A stretch of DNA of 64,000 nt from Saprospiraceae bacterium (GTDB taxonomy: Bacteria; Bacteroidota; Bacteroidia; Chitinophagales; Saprospiraceae). The position numbers and the translations under genes were made by a program. This document shows, piece by piece, positions 28,932 to 37,965 of the stretch. The notes below the pieces were generated by a model. That model worked only from the letters and a program-made list of their open reading frames with translations. It had not been told where the DNA came from and made no database searches. The stretch covers positions 137,161 through 201,160 of the forward strand of contig JADJJU010000024.1 of assembly GCA_016706365.1 (NCBI GenBank), given 5' to 3'. The first letter of the stretch is position 1; each line of letters begins with the position of its first letter.

Positions 28932-28959
28932 ATGGAGGAAGTGAGCCTCAGTACCCACA

Positions 28960-29096
28960 ACCCGGCTGTTCACTTGCAGCTTGCAGCTTCTTCCAGGCTG
29001 TTCAGCCAAAGGCCAGAAGCGAGTAGCCAGAAGCGGCTGTTCTGGCTGTTCGCCAACAGCTAAAAGCTAATAGCCAACAGCCGGCTGATCCACCTT
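28960..29096. repeat. GGCTGTT / GCCAATAGC word block
   Basis: CGGCTGTTCAC, GGCTGTTCAG, TGGCTGTTCGCC and GCTAATAGCCAACAGCC words lie end to end up to the stop codon of the next gene. No coding potential. Confidence 0.6.
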
Positions 29097-30925
29097 CTAA
29101 TTTTCCGTGTACATCTCATTAATAATATCATCCCAGCGCTCCACAATGACCCGACGTTTTAATTTCAATGTAGGAGTAAGCTCTCCCGGGCTGCCGTCGG
29201 GTTTTACTATTTCCCAGGGAGAATCGATTAGTGTAAATCGCTTAATTTGTTCAAACTTGGCAAATCCTTTGTTGTATTTGTCAACTATCGTTTGGTAATA
29301 TTCTATCACTTTAGGATGTCTCAGTGTGTCTTCTATATTGGTCCAAAGCACACCATTTTCCTGGCACCATTTGCGCAGTGAATCCGTTGCAGGAACGATC
29401 AGGGCAGATACAAATTTCTTTTGCTCACCGATGACCATGACCTGGTCTATCAGGAAGTCTTGTTTCAATGCACTTTCAATAGGGGCCGGGGCAATGTATT
29501 TGCCCCCTGAAGTTTTGAGTAACTCCTTTTTGCGGTCTGTGATTTTTAGGAAATTTTTACCTCCCGGTCCTTTGACAAATACACCAATATCTCCTGTGCA
29601 GAGCCAGGTTTTGCCATCCATTTCTTTCAGGACTTCTGCTGTCATTTCCGGTTGTTTGTAATATCCGATCATGATATTTGGCCCCGCAGCTAAAATCTCT
29701 CCTTCTCCCTGACGGTAATCTCCGCCAGACCCGTCTATCCTAATTTCTACTCCTTCTACAGCCAGACCTACTGTACCAACCATTGCATTTCCTTCATCAT
29801 ATCGATTGAATGAAATTCCCGGTGATGCCTCTGTCAATCCATACCCTTCTCTGATGGGAATACCTGCAGCAGAAAATGCCTTCAAAATATAAGAAGGACA
29901 TGCTGCTGCCCCTGTCAGAATTCCTTTGACATTGCCTCCAAGTGCTTCTCTCCATTTACTGAAAATCAATTTATCTGCAATTTTCCACTGTATAGCCTTC
30001 AGACCTGAAGGTTTTTGATCATATTCATAATTCTCAGTAAGAGACAAGGCCCAGAAAACAATTTCTTTTTGACCCCTGTCAGGTCCATACCCTTTTGAAC
30101 AATCTTTTCGTACACCTTCTCCAATAGCCTCGGAACTGCTGTGAAGAAATGTGGTTTTATAAACCTTAAATCACCACCTTCTCCGCCAAGATTATCAAGC
30201 CCTGTGTATGTTATTGCCATTCCGGTGCCGAGGTAAGCGTAAGTAACTACTTTTTCGAAAATGTGGCAAAGCGGCAGGAAGCTGAGAATCCTGTCTCCTT
30301 TAGCGTTAGGGATCAGATCCTTGGCTGCTAAAACATTACTGGTAATGTTCCAATGAGAAAGCATTACCCCTTTAGGATTTCCGGTCGTTCCTGAAGTGTA
30401 AATGATGGTAGCAAGGTCTTCATTTTTTACTGCTGTTCTGTAAGCTTCAATATCTGTCATATTGTATTCAGATAATAAAGTCTCCCAGTAAATGGCCTTA
30501 GGACTGGCATCAAAGGAGATAATTGCCTCAAGAGAAGGCACATCCTGCTTTACCCATTCCATTTTGTCCAGCAGCTCTCCTCCATCAGTAAAGCAATACT
30601 TTATAGAAGCCTCTGAGAAAATATATTTGTAATCCTGCAAACTTATTGTCGGATACACTGGTACCAGAACAGCACCAATCTGCTGTACAGCAAGATCAGC
30701 AATCAGCCACTCGGGTCTGTTCTTCGCTACCACTATAGCAACAGTATCACCTTTCCGGACTCCTTTGTTCAATAAACCTGCACTGAGTTGATTTACTTTT
30801 TCATGAACTTGCATGGTAGATAAATAAGTCGCACCCGTTTCATTCTTAGCTCCCACACAGTGCTCTTGTGGATAATTCTCTGCCTGATCCAGCAGGAAAT
30901 CAAATAGTCTTTCTATTGTTCTCAT
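29097..30925 (-). pseudogene. Long-chain acyl-CoA synthetase (AMP-forming), one frameshift
   Basis: Two reverse-strand frames (30925 to about 30055, then to 29097) make one protein of about 609 aa. AMP-binding motif TIIYTSGTTGNPKG, the YGLTEASPGISFN A5 motif, the GDIG hinge and DRKKELLKTSGGKYIAP are all present, as in FadD-type long-chain fatty-acid ligases. These activate fatty acids to acyl-CoA at the membrane. The break is at the four-A run 30055-30058. One more base there restores KKLFFWALSLTENYEYD. It is therefore probably a functional gene with a one-base deletion in the sequence. Confidence 0.85.
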
Positions 30926-31141
30926 TCCATATTTTATTTTGCAACGCTTAAATACACGTGCATAAATATATGGCGCAGGACTTAAATCAGGTCATCTAAT
31001 TTACAGAAATTGTTAATACACACAAAATTTAAATCGCTATCATCCTCCTTTCCAAATCAAAGCGGACAGAATTGAACAAATGTGAATGCGTTTTACTAAA
31101 TAGAATTGTACTTTGGCATAAATTATCGGACAGGTTTATAT

Positions 31142-32134
31142 ATGGATTTTTTTCAAACGACAAATTTATTACACTATTTAGTATTGGCATTTGTCATTAT
31201 TGCCTGCATACATTTGTACATTAAAGTGGCAAGGCAGTTTGGCTGGAAAGTACTTTCCACAACGTTGGATAGTCAAAATCGGCCTGTTGTGTCTGGTTCA
31301 GGATTTATTTTTCCGCTTTCTATTTTCTTAATATTTCTCATTAGTGAAGCCGTTGTTTTTGAGCCCTGGATGATTGGTCTGATCTGTCTCACCTTTTTAA
31401 GCTGGCTGGATGATTTCAGGAATTTGCCTCCAATCTGGCGATTGCTTATTCATATACTTTGCATTGCTACATGGTTGATTGGATTTCCACTTCCGGAGAT
31501 GGCCTGGGTTTGGATAGTTATAGTATTGTTTGCAGGTACAGGATGGATGAATGCATTCAACTTTATGGATGGTATCAATGGCATGATGGTAATGATGTCA
31601 CTTGTAAGCCTGGGAACTTTTTATTTTATATTCGGGCCCGGACCACTGAAAGTATTTATTGTCAGCCAGATAATTGCTGTTTTAGTTTTTGCATACTACA
31701 ATGTGAGGCAGAAAGCGATGGCATTTGCAGGCGATGTAGGAAGCATCAGCCTTGGCTTCTTTCTGGGATATCTCATGTGGCAACTAGTCAACACTTCAGA
31801 AAGATGGGAGTACATCTTGTTTTTTACAGTATATGCTATAGATGCCGGGATTACAATTCTTGTCCGACTCTTCAAAAAAGAAAATATTCTCAGGGCCCAT
31901 GAACAGCATATGTATCAAATTCTGAAAAAATGTTTTCCTGATAAGGTCATTCTTATTTCATCAGTATATGCTGTATATCAAATGTTGCTAAATATCATCT
32001 TAATCATTTTATTGAGATTTGAATCAGTCTCAGTAACGCTGATAATATTGATCCTAGTTGTTAATGTATTGATTTATAGTTATCTGCGAATATTGTTTTC
32101 TAAAAAAATGCAAGGATTAGCTCAAAATGAGTAA
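31142..32134 (+). CDS. WecA/MraY-family undecaprenyl-phosphate sugar-1-phosphate transferase
   Basis: The protein has 330 aa from the ATG at 31142. An upstream TTG at 31106 lies within a promoter-like sequence and is rejected. It is a multi-pass membrane enzyme of glycosyltransferase family 4, moving a HexNAc-1-phosphate from UDP-sugar to undecaprenyl phosphate. Motifs: SWLDDFRNLPP (Mg-binding Asp pair), NAFNFMDGINGM, and AGDVGSISLG. The C-terminal cytoplasmic HEQHMYQ segment fits the WbpL/WecA 'HxxH-like' region. It probably starts an O-antigen or exopolysaccharide repeat unit. The main exopolysaccharide genes lie 15 kb away. Confidence 0.85.
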   Translation: MDFFQTTNLLHYLVLAFVIIACIHLYIKVARQFGWKVLSTTLDSQNRPVVSGSGFIFPLSIFLIFLISEAVVFEPWMIGLICLTFLSWLDDFRNLPPIWRLLIHILCIATWLIGFPLPEMAWVWIVIVLFAGTGWMNAFNFMDGINGMMVMMSLVSLGTFYFIFGPGPLKVFIVSQIIAVLVFAYYNVRQKAMAFAGDVGSISLGFFLGYLMWQLVNTSERWEYILFFTVYAIDAGITILVRLFKKENILRAHEQHMYQILKKCFPDKVILISSVYAVYQMLLNIILIILLRFESVSVTLIILILVVNVLIYSYLRILFSKKMQGLAQNE

Positions 32135-32268
32135 GTATTTCGCCAAATTTGCCTTGTAATTTCATTAATATTTTTGCCACAGTAAGGGACTCAGTTTTGT
32201 ACTTCAGTATATTTGCATTTTATTTGCAGGGCAATTAGATTTTTAGTCATTATTTAGAAAAAGACATT

Positions 32269-32391
32269 ATGAGCGAAGTAGCCGGAGCCGGTAAAAAAGG
32301 GTATTGCATTCTTTACTTCTTTATAGTATTGTTTTTAATCGTTAGTCTGTTGATTTATCTGTATAAATACAACTTCGATCTTACCTATTAA
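32269..32391 (+). CDS. 40-aa single-pass membrane peptide
   Basis: ATG at 32269, TAA at 32389. The N-terminus is hydrophilic (MSEVAGAGKKGY), followed by one strong membrane segment (about residues 14-32, ILYFFIVLFLIVSLLIYLY) and a short tail (KYNFDLTY). TATATTTG at 32208-32215 fits a -7 promoter box 54 bases upstream, supporting a real transcript. I do not recognise a family. It could be a small subunit or regulator of a membrane complex, but nothing in the context decides. Confidence 0.5.
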   Translation: MSEVAGAGKKGYCILYFFIVLFLIVSLLIYLYKYNFDLTY

Positions 32392-32536
32392 GCAATTCTT
32401 TTGCTTCCAAATTTATAATTTCATCTTCAGCGGTCACTTTGACCTGTGAAATGCATGTTTTCGTATAATTTAACATAGTGCACTTCAACACTAAGGCCAT
32501 CTTTGCGTTCTGATACCTTAAATATCGAGAGTCCCT

Positions 32537-34879
32537 ATGTCCAGATTATACAGTTTTCTATTTTTGATAGCTTTTCTAAGTGTCGGGTTTGCCTCATCTG
32601 CTCAGAACAGAATTTCAATTTCCGGGATCGTAAGAGATGGCTCCAGTGGTGAAACACTGATCGGAGCAAGCGTAGGCATACTGGAGACAGGTGCAGGAAC
32701 CATCACCAATGAATATGGCTTTTTTACAATTAATACAGAGAAAAAACCAGACTCTATTACAGTCGAAGTCAGTTATATAGGGTATCTGCCTACAACAAGA
32801 AGAATTTCTGCGGATAAAGATGTCAAACTGGACCTCGACCTCAGCAATAATGAACAGCTTCTGGAGGAAGTCGTTATTACCGGAAATACTGTTCGGGAGG
32901 CAGTGCAATCTACCCAAATGAGTGTTGAAAACATTTCCATGCTGGAGGCCAAAGTCCTGCCTGCATTTTTTGGAGAGGTTGATATTATTAAGACCTTACA
33001 GCTCAAGCCGGGAATTTCTTCGGGCTCAGAAGGTTCTTCAGGATTATTCGTTAGGGGCGGCAGCAATGATCAGAATCTGATAGTTCTTGATGAGGCCCTG
33101 GTGTATAATGCCAATCACCTTTTTGGATTGTTTTCAGTATTCAATTCAGATGCCATCAAGGATGTGAAGATTTATAAAGGAGGATTTCCTGCACAATACA
33201 GTGGCAGGCTCTCTTCTGTTTTAGACGTAAGACTGAAAGAAGGCAATAATCAGAAATTCACTGGCTCAGGTGGGATTGGGCTCATATCTTCCAGATTAAC
33301 GCTCGAGGGCCCAATTCAAAAAGGCAAATCATCTTTCATTGTCTCCGGAAGAAGGACTTATATAGATCTGATTACCAATCAAATTAATAAAGCCAATGAA
33401 GACAATCCGGACTATAACACAATTCCTGGTTATAATTTTTATGATCTGAATACAAAAGTGAATTTCAAATTGGGGGAGAAAGACGTTCTCTATCTCTCAG
33501 GATATTTCGGAAGAGATGTCTTCGGCTTTAATTCTGACTTATTCAATTTTGATTTCAATTGGGGAAATACAACTGGAACTGCCAGATGGAACCATATCTA
33601 CAATTCCCGTTGGTTCTCAAATACCACCCTTACATTTTCCGATTACCAATATAATATCAGCAACAGTATTACCGGTTTCAAATTTAGTGTTGGGTCCAAT
33701 ATTAAGGATGTCAACCTGAAGCATGATATTTATTTCTCCCCCAATCCAAATCATGAAATCAAAGCCGGTATTAGTGCGACACATCACAGATTCGTTGTTG
33801 GCAGGCTAAAAGCAGGAAGTGACGATGGGCTGGTTTCTTTCTCTGCTGGACAAGATCTGACTGCTGTGGAATATGGAGCTTATATTTCTGATGATTGGCA
33901 GATTTCGCCTGCTTTAAAAGCACATGTTGGAATGAGATTGTCAGGTTTTACAAGTGACGGAGCCACTTATTTGAGCCCTGAGCCAAGACTGGCATTGAGA
34001 TATCTTTTGACGGAGAAACTTGCTATCAAAGCCAGTTATGCCCGTATGAGTCAATTCGTACATCTTGTATCCAATTCTGCAATTTCCCTTCCTACAGATG
34101 TCTGGTACCCATCAACGGCGAATGTCAAGCCCCAGACCTCTGACCAGCTTGCATTGGGCTGGTCATGGGAATTGGGTAAGGACTTTGTGTTTACAAATGA
34201 ATATTACTATAAATGGCTGGGCAATCAAATAGACTTCAAGGATCACGCACAGTTATTCGCCAATAATAATCTGGAGGGTGAATTTACTTTCGGAGATGGC
34301 TTTGCCTACGGAACTGAGTTGAGCATTGAGAAGAATTTTGGCAAACTCACAGGATGGATAGGCTATACCCTTGCCTTGATCAAAAGAGGAAATTTTGCCG
34401 ATATTATGGGAGGGCGGTACTTCTCACCAAGACACGATCGCAGACATGATGTTTCTGTTGTGGCAATGTACGCAGTCAATCGCTGGCTAACAGTGACAGC
34501 CACCTGGGTATATGGAAGCGGAGACCTTACCTGGTTGCCTGGTGGACGAGGACTTTTTCAGGATATTCCTGGGGGTACCTCAACTCCTGTCTTTCCGATC
34601 TATGGAGATCGAAATACATTCCGGGTTCCTGACTATCATAGAATGGATGTTGGGATTGTCATCAAATTCTTTCCAAAATGGGGTGAGAATGACCTGACGA
34701 TCAGTGTTTACAATGTATATGACCGCAGAAATGCCTACTTCCTTTACTTGGAGCCACAGTACTCTCAGGATTTTGGTGATGAAGGACCGCCACCGGGCGC
34801 AGTGCCCAGTGGAATTGCCGCCAAGCAGGTTTCTCTGTTTCCCATTCTTCCTTCTTTCACCTGGAACTTTAAATTCTAA
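32537..34879 (+). CDS. TonB-dependent receptor with N-terminal carboxypeptidase-regulatory-like domain
   Basis: A 780-aa outer-membrane receptor. Signal peptide at residues 1-22 (SSAQ cleavage). A carboxypeptidase regulatory-like domain follows (about 25-110, GIVRDGSSGETLIGASVG), then the plug (about 120-235, with VRGGSNDQNLIVLDEA and SGRLSSVLDVRLKEG), then a 22-strand-type barrel ending in a terminal Phe (WNFKF). It has no cleaved SusC hallmark length (about 1000 aa), so it belongs to the shorter class of receptors. It is coupled to the DUF4249 gene 3 bases downstream, so the two probably act as an uptake pair. Substrate unknown. Confidence 0.9.
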   Translation: MSRLYSFLFLIAFLSVGFASSAQNRISISGIVRDGSSGETLIGASVGILETGAGTITNEYGFFTINTEKKPDSITVEVSYIGYLPTTRRISADKDVKLDLDLSNNEQLLEEVVITGNTVREAVQSTQMSVENISMLEAKVLPAFFGEVDIIKTLQLKPGISSGSEGSSGLFVRGGSNDQNLIVLDEALVYNANHLFGLFSVFNSDAIKDVKIYKGGFPAQYSGRLSSVLDVRLKEGNNQKFTGSGGIGLISSRLTLEGPIQKGKSSFIVSGRRTYIDLITNQINKANEDNPDYNTIPGYNFYDLNTKVNFKLGEKDVLYLSGYFGRDVFGFNSDLFNFDFNWGNTTGTARWNHIYNSRWFSNTTLTFSDYQYNISNSITGFKFSVGSNIKDVNLKHDIYFSPNPNHEIKAGISATHHRFVVGRLKAGSDDGLVSFSAGQDLTAVEYGAYISDDWQISPALKAHVGMRLSGFTSDGATYLSPEPRLALRYLLTEKLAIKASYARMSQFVHLVSNSAISLPTDVWYPSTANVKPQTSDQLALGWSWELGKDFVFTNEYYYKWLGNQIDFKDHAQLFANNNLEGEFTFGDGFAYGTELSIEKNFGKLTGWIGYTLALIKRGNFADIMGGRYFSPRHDRRHDVSVVAMYAVNRWLTVTATWVYGSGDLTWLPGGRGLFQDIPGGTSTPVFPIYGDRNTFRVPDYHRMDVGIVIKFFPKWGENDLTISVYNVYDRRNAYFLYLEPQYSQDFGDEGPPPGAVPSGIAAKQVSLFPILPSFTWNFKF

Positions 34880-34882
34880 ATT

Positions 34883-35731
34883 ATGAATATCAAATATATA
34901 GCAGCCAGCTTACTGATTATACTTATCAGTCTGAGTGCATGCAATCTTGAAAAACAAATTGAAATAGTGCTGCCTGAATACGAGAGCCAACCAGTTTTGG
35001 AATGTTATCTCGAGCCGGGCAAAGCATTCAGGCTTTTACTCAGTAAAAGCAATAGCTATTTTGACCCGATTCCATCCGATGATTTACTCCCTTATCTGGA
35101 GTCATTACTGATCAGCAATGCGGACGTCAGAATCAGATTTGGCGACGAAGAAGTGGTTCTTAATAATCAGGTTTTGGTAGATTTTGAAACGGGGAAATTC
35201 TACAATTACAGTTCTGCGGAAATTGTACCTGAGAATTTCAGCGATAATTTTGAATTGGAAATCATTCTTCCTGATGGAAAGCTAATCACTGCAATTACAA
35301 GAATACTTCCCATAGTGCCTATAGATTCAATATCTATTGAGAAAAATGCCGAAAACAAAGCACGTTGTTTGGTCTATATAAAGGACAATCCAAATGAAGT
35401 AAATTATTACAGGAGGATGTTGCATAATGGCAGTATAGTGGATAGTTTCCCTGAACAGGATTTTGTGACTGATGATAAATTAATAGAAAACAACATTTTT
35501 GTTTTTGGAACAGGGTACAATTACGAACCCGGAGACACCATATTCAACACGATCTTTCATATAGATGCTTCCTATTCCAGGTTTCTGACCAGTATTCAGA
35601 ATTCTATTTCCTCCAATGGGAACCCATTCGCCCAACCTGGTGTGATCCTCACCAATCTGAGTGGCAATGCAAATGCTATTGGAATATTCACCGGTCTGAG
35701 CTACGACAGGGTGATGAGTGTCATTCCATAG
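34883..35731 (+). CDS. DUF4249 domain lipoprotein
   Basis: A 282-aa lipoprotein (signal with LSAC lipobox, Cys20). It matches DUF4249, a Bacteroidota family nearly always encoded beside a TonB-dependent receptor, as here. It begins 3 bases after the receptor stop. It has beta-rich Ig-like segments (PVLECYLEPGKAFRLLLSKS, DVRIRFGDEEVVLNNQ, LEIILPDGKLITAITRI). By analogy with SusD it may cap the receptor and bind substrate (inference). A terminator follows. Confidence 0.85.
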   Translation: MNIKYIAASLLIILISLSACNLEKQIEIVLPEYESQPVLECYLEPGKAFRLLLSKSNSYFDPIPSDDLLPYLESLLISNADVRIRFGDEEVVLNNQVLVDFETGKFYNYSSAEIVPENFSDNFELEIILPDGKLITAITRILPIVPIDSISIEKNAENKARCLVYIKDNPNEVNYYRRMLHNGSIVDSFPEQDFVTDDKLIENNIFVFGTGYNYEPGDTIFNTIFHIDASYSRFLTSIQNSISSNGNPFAQPGVILTNLSGNANAIGIFTGLSYDRVMSVIP

Positions 35732-35747
35732 GTCAATAATTATATAT

Positions 35748-35775
35748 AAAAAGGGGACGACTGCTCGCCCCCTTT
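35748..35775 (+). terminator. Intrinsic terminator after receptor/DUF4249 operon
   Basis: AAAAAGGGG pairs with CCCCCTTT around a CGACTGCTCG loop region. A fair stem, but the trailing T-run is short. Confidence 0.6.
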
Positions 35776-36018
35776 GAGCTCGATAAAAACGTGCTTATGG
35801 ATAGGTGTAGATCTTGTGAATGTGCTGATTACGTCATTCTCAATACAAGAATATACCTCTGAATAGTTTAAAAGGTTTGGTTTAGCTCCAGATATTTATA
35901 ATGACCATTTCTGTTCGGGTATTTAGTATTAATCTGCCCGGGCTATATATTGGTTTTCAGCTGGTAAAAGCTACAAAATAACCTATCGATGTTTGACAAT
36001 TTCTTTGTTTAAGAAGTG

Positions 36019-36202
36019 TCCACGAATTATACAAAAAGACACTAAGAAATCTATAAACGATTTAGCTGGGATAAGCGAGAATATTAAATTGATTGTTTGA
36101 AAATCGTTTAACAATTCGGAAAATCGAAAATGTAAATCTCAATTGCTATAAATGGAGCATCTTTAGAAACCATTCGTGACCATTAGTGTCTTTTCGTGGA
36201 TT
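36019..36202. repeat. Single divergent copy of the satellite inverted-repeat element
   Basis: The left arm TCCACGAATTATACAAAAAG then ACACTAA faces the right arm TTAGTGTCTTTTCGTGGA, about 150 bp apart. These are the same termini as in the 212-bp satellite at 23.5-25.3 kb, with a different interior. The rest of the gap 35776-36217 shows nothing else. Confidence 0.75.
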
Positions 36203-36217
36203 ATTTTCTTACAATAA

Positions 36218-37225
36218 TCACACATTATATTTTTGAATAAACTGAGTAAACCATTTATTATAGAAATATGACACAATTACACTGATGATCAGAACTATTG
36301 CCAAATGATATAAGGCAATATCATTTCCATTTATATATTTAACAACCTCCAGAATCAACATATGCCAGAGATAAAGCGCAAATGAAAAGCCACCAATCCA
36401 GACCATTCCTCTAACTAAAGATTTTGGAAGCACTTTATACAAGAATATTGCAATCGAACTGTATCCTAACAATGCAAAATAATCATTGAACAACTGTCCG
36501 GCAGCCCCTCCTTTCATTCCCATCCAGGCATACAAGCCGCAAAAAATTAATCCAGTCAAAAGAAACTGAACTGCCTTAAATTGGTGTTTCAGCTTGCCTT
36601 CTTTCAACCATCCGGCCAGAACCATACCCAGTACAAACTCCCAGATATATTGCAGAAAAAAACTGTTCCAAATCCTCAGATCTTCTTTACCCAGCCACCA
36701 AACAATCAAAGCCCAAATCAAACTAATCAGTACTGAAAGAGATAAAAACAAACTCTTTGAAAAGTATTTCTCTAATGCTACCAAAATATAGAATACCAGG
36801 TAAAACTGAAATAATGTGGACATAAACCACAGTTGATATCCATAGCTACCAATGATCTCTTCATCAAACATTTTGTACAAGAAAACATGTCCTCCAAGCG
36901 CATACCATGACCCTTCATATACAGGCCAGAATAGAGTAATCAATGCAGAAATCAGTACTACAATAATATAGGGGAGATAAATTCGGTTGAGCTTGTGCCT
37001 GTAAAATATATGCGGCTTAGACTGTCTGTTGAGATATGAATAGAATAAACCAAATCCTGAGAGTAAAAAGAATAGATGAACTCCGGTGCCGCCAAACTGA
37101 ATCAGAGAGGTCCAGGGATGATCCAGCTGTAGTGCTTGAAGTAAGTGAAATACGACAATAGTGAAGATGGAATATCCTCTTAAGAATGTGATGATTTCAA
37201 ATCTCTGGATAAGGCTACCGATTAT
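36218..37225 (-). CDS. Acyltransferase-3 family membrane protein (OafA/YrhL-like), start unclear
   Basis: The reverse frame is open from about 37282 to 36218 but contains no ATG, GTG or TTG before the body of the protein. The family N-terminus (RFEIITFLRGYSIFTIVVFH, with the conserved His) is readable from about 37207. Later segments GTGVHLFFLLSGFGLFYSYL, the RIYLPYIIVVLI helix and the remaining eight or so membrane helices fit acyltransferase-3, which O-acetylates surface polysaccharides. Either the start codon has been lost or a small sequencing error hides it. The TTG at 36943 is deep inside the protein and is not the start. Confidence 0.75.
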   Translation of the reverse strand: MIGSLIQRFEIITFLRGYSIFTIVVFHLLQALQLDHPWTSLIQFGGTGVHLFFLLSGFGLFYSYLNRQSKPHIFYRHKLNRIYLPYIIVVLISALITLFWPVYEGSWYALGGHVFLYKMFDEEIIGSYGYQLWFMSTLFQFYLVFYILVALEKYFSKSLFLSLSVLISLIWALIVWWLGKEDLRIWNSFFLQYIWEFVLGMVLAGWLKEGKLKHQFKAVQFLLTGLIFCGLYAWMGMKGGAAGQLFNDYFALLGYSSIAIFLYKVLPKSLVRGMVWIGGFSFALYLWHMLILEVVKYINGNDIALYHLAIVLIISVIVSYFYNKWFTQFIQKYNV

Positions 37226-37407
37226 GTACGATCGGTAAAATAGGCTTTTTGAGCCGGAAATCCAAACCTCTTTTTGGTCTTGCTAATTTATTAGCAAGCT
37301 TTTTACTCCTAAGCGCCCAATCGAAGAAGTTTACAACCACGAGCACACGAGTACCAATTTTTGACTGAAATTGAATGGAACAATTTCCAGGGATTTGTTC
37401 CAGGCCA
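37226..37407. other. Gap between the acyltransferase and hairpin array B
   Basis: Contains a CTTGCTAAT/ATTAGCAAG hairpin (near 37278-37299) and no gene. Confidence 0.4.
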
Positions 37408-37535
37408 GGTGATGTCTTCCTGCGGCTTCGCCTTGAAAGGTGATGTTTTTTCAGAGGACTAGCTCTGAAAAAGTGATGTCTTTATATTTTCAAAGCGAAG
37501 CTGAAGAAAATATAAAGGTGATGGTTAATGCAAAG
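37408..37535 (+). repeat. Hairpin array B (GTGAYRTC-separated stem-loops)
   Basis: Boxes GGTGATGTC (37408), GGTGATGTT (37439), GTGATGTC (37473) and GGTGATGG (37517) separate hairpins. The second is TTTTTCAGAG/CTCTGAAAAA and the third TTTATATTTTC/GAAAATATAAA (11 bp, perfect). The end GTGATGGTTAATGCAAA resembles the ends of arrays A and C. Confidence 0.75.
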
Positions 37536-37965
37536 TAGTCAGCTACTTCCCAGGCTGTTTCTTCCAAAATAATAATTTGCAAGTTTTCCTTCAAGGGCAC
37601 CAGGAAATGTAAGTTTCATAGAGAGTCTAAACATGAATTTGACTCAATAAAACTGGCAAATTTATAGTCTCTGGCATCGTAATGACTTGTACAATGAGCT
37701 TCGGGTAACTGTTGACTGCTTTCAGTACAGTTCTTCAGCATCTGGAGACCTCAGTTTGTGGAGAGAATGAGTTTTGAGTGTGAGTTTTTGATCTGGCTCA
37801 GAAACCCGGTTCATCGCAGGAAATGACACTCACACCCCGAAACTGCCATCCGGCTGTTTCAACTAGAAACCAGCAACTATTTCTGGCTGTTTTCTCGTGG
37901 CTCGCAGCTCGAAGCTTTTTCTGCCCGGCTGTTCAACTCATCATTCATCATTCATAATTCATAAC
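37536..37965. repeat. Non-coding repeat-rich gap
   Basis: GAGTTTTGAGTGTGAGTTTT at about 37768 with a following ACCCGG/CCGGG-type region also occurs near 52163. CGGCTGTT words and ATTCATCATTCATAATTCAT repeats run to the helicase stop codon. No gene was seen. Confidence 0.5.
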
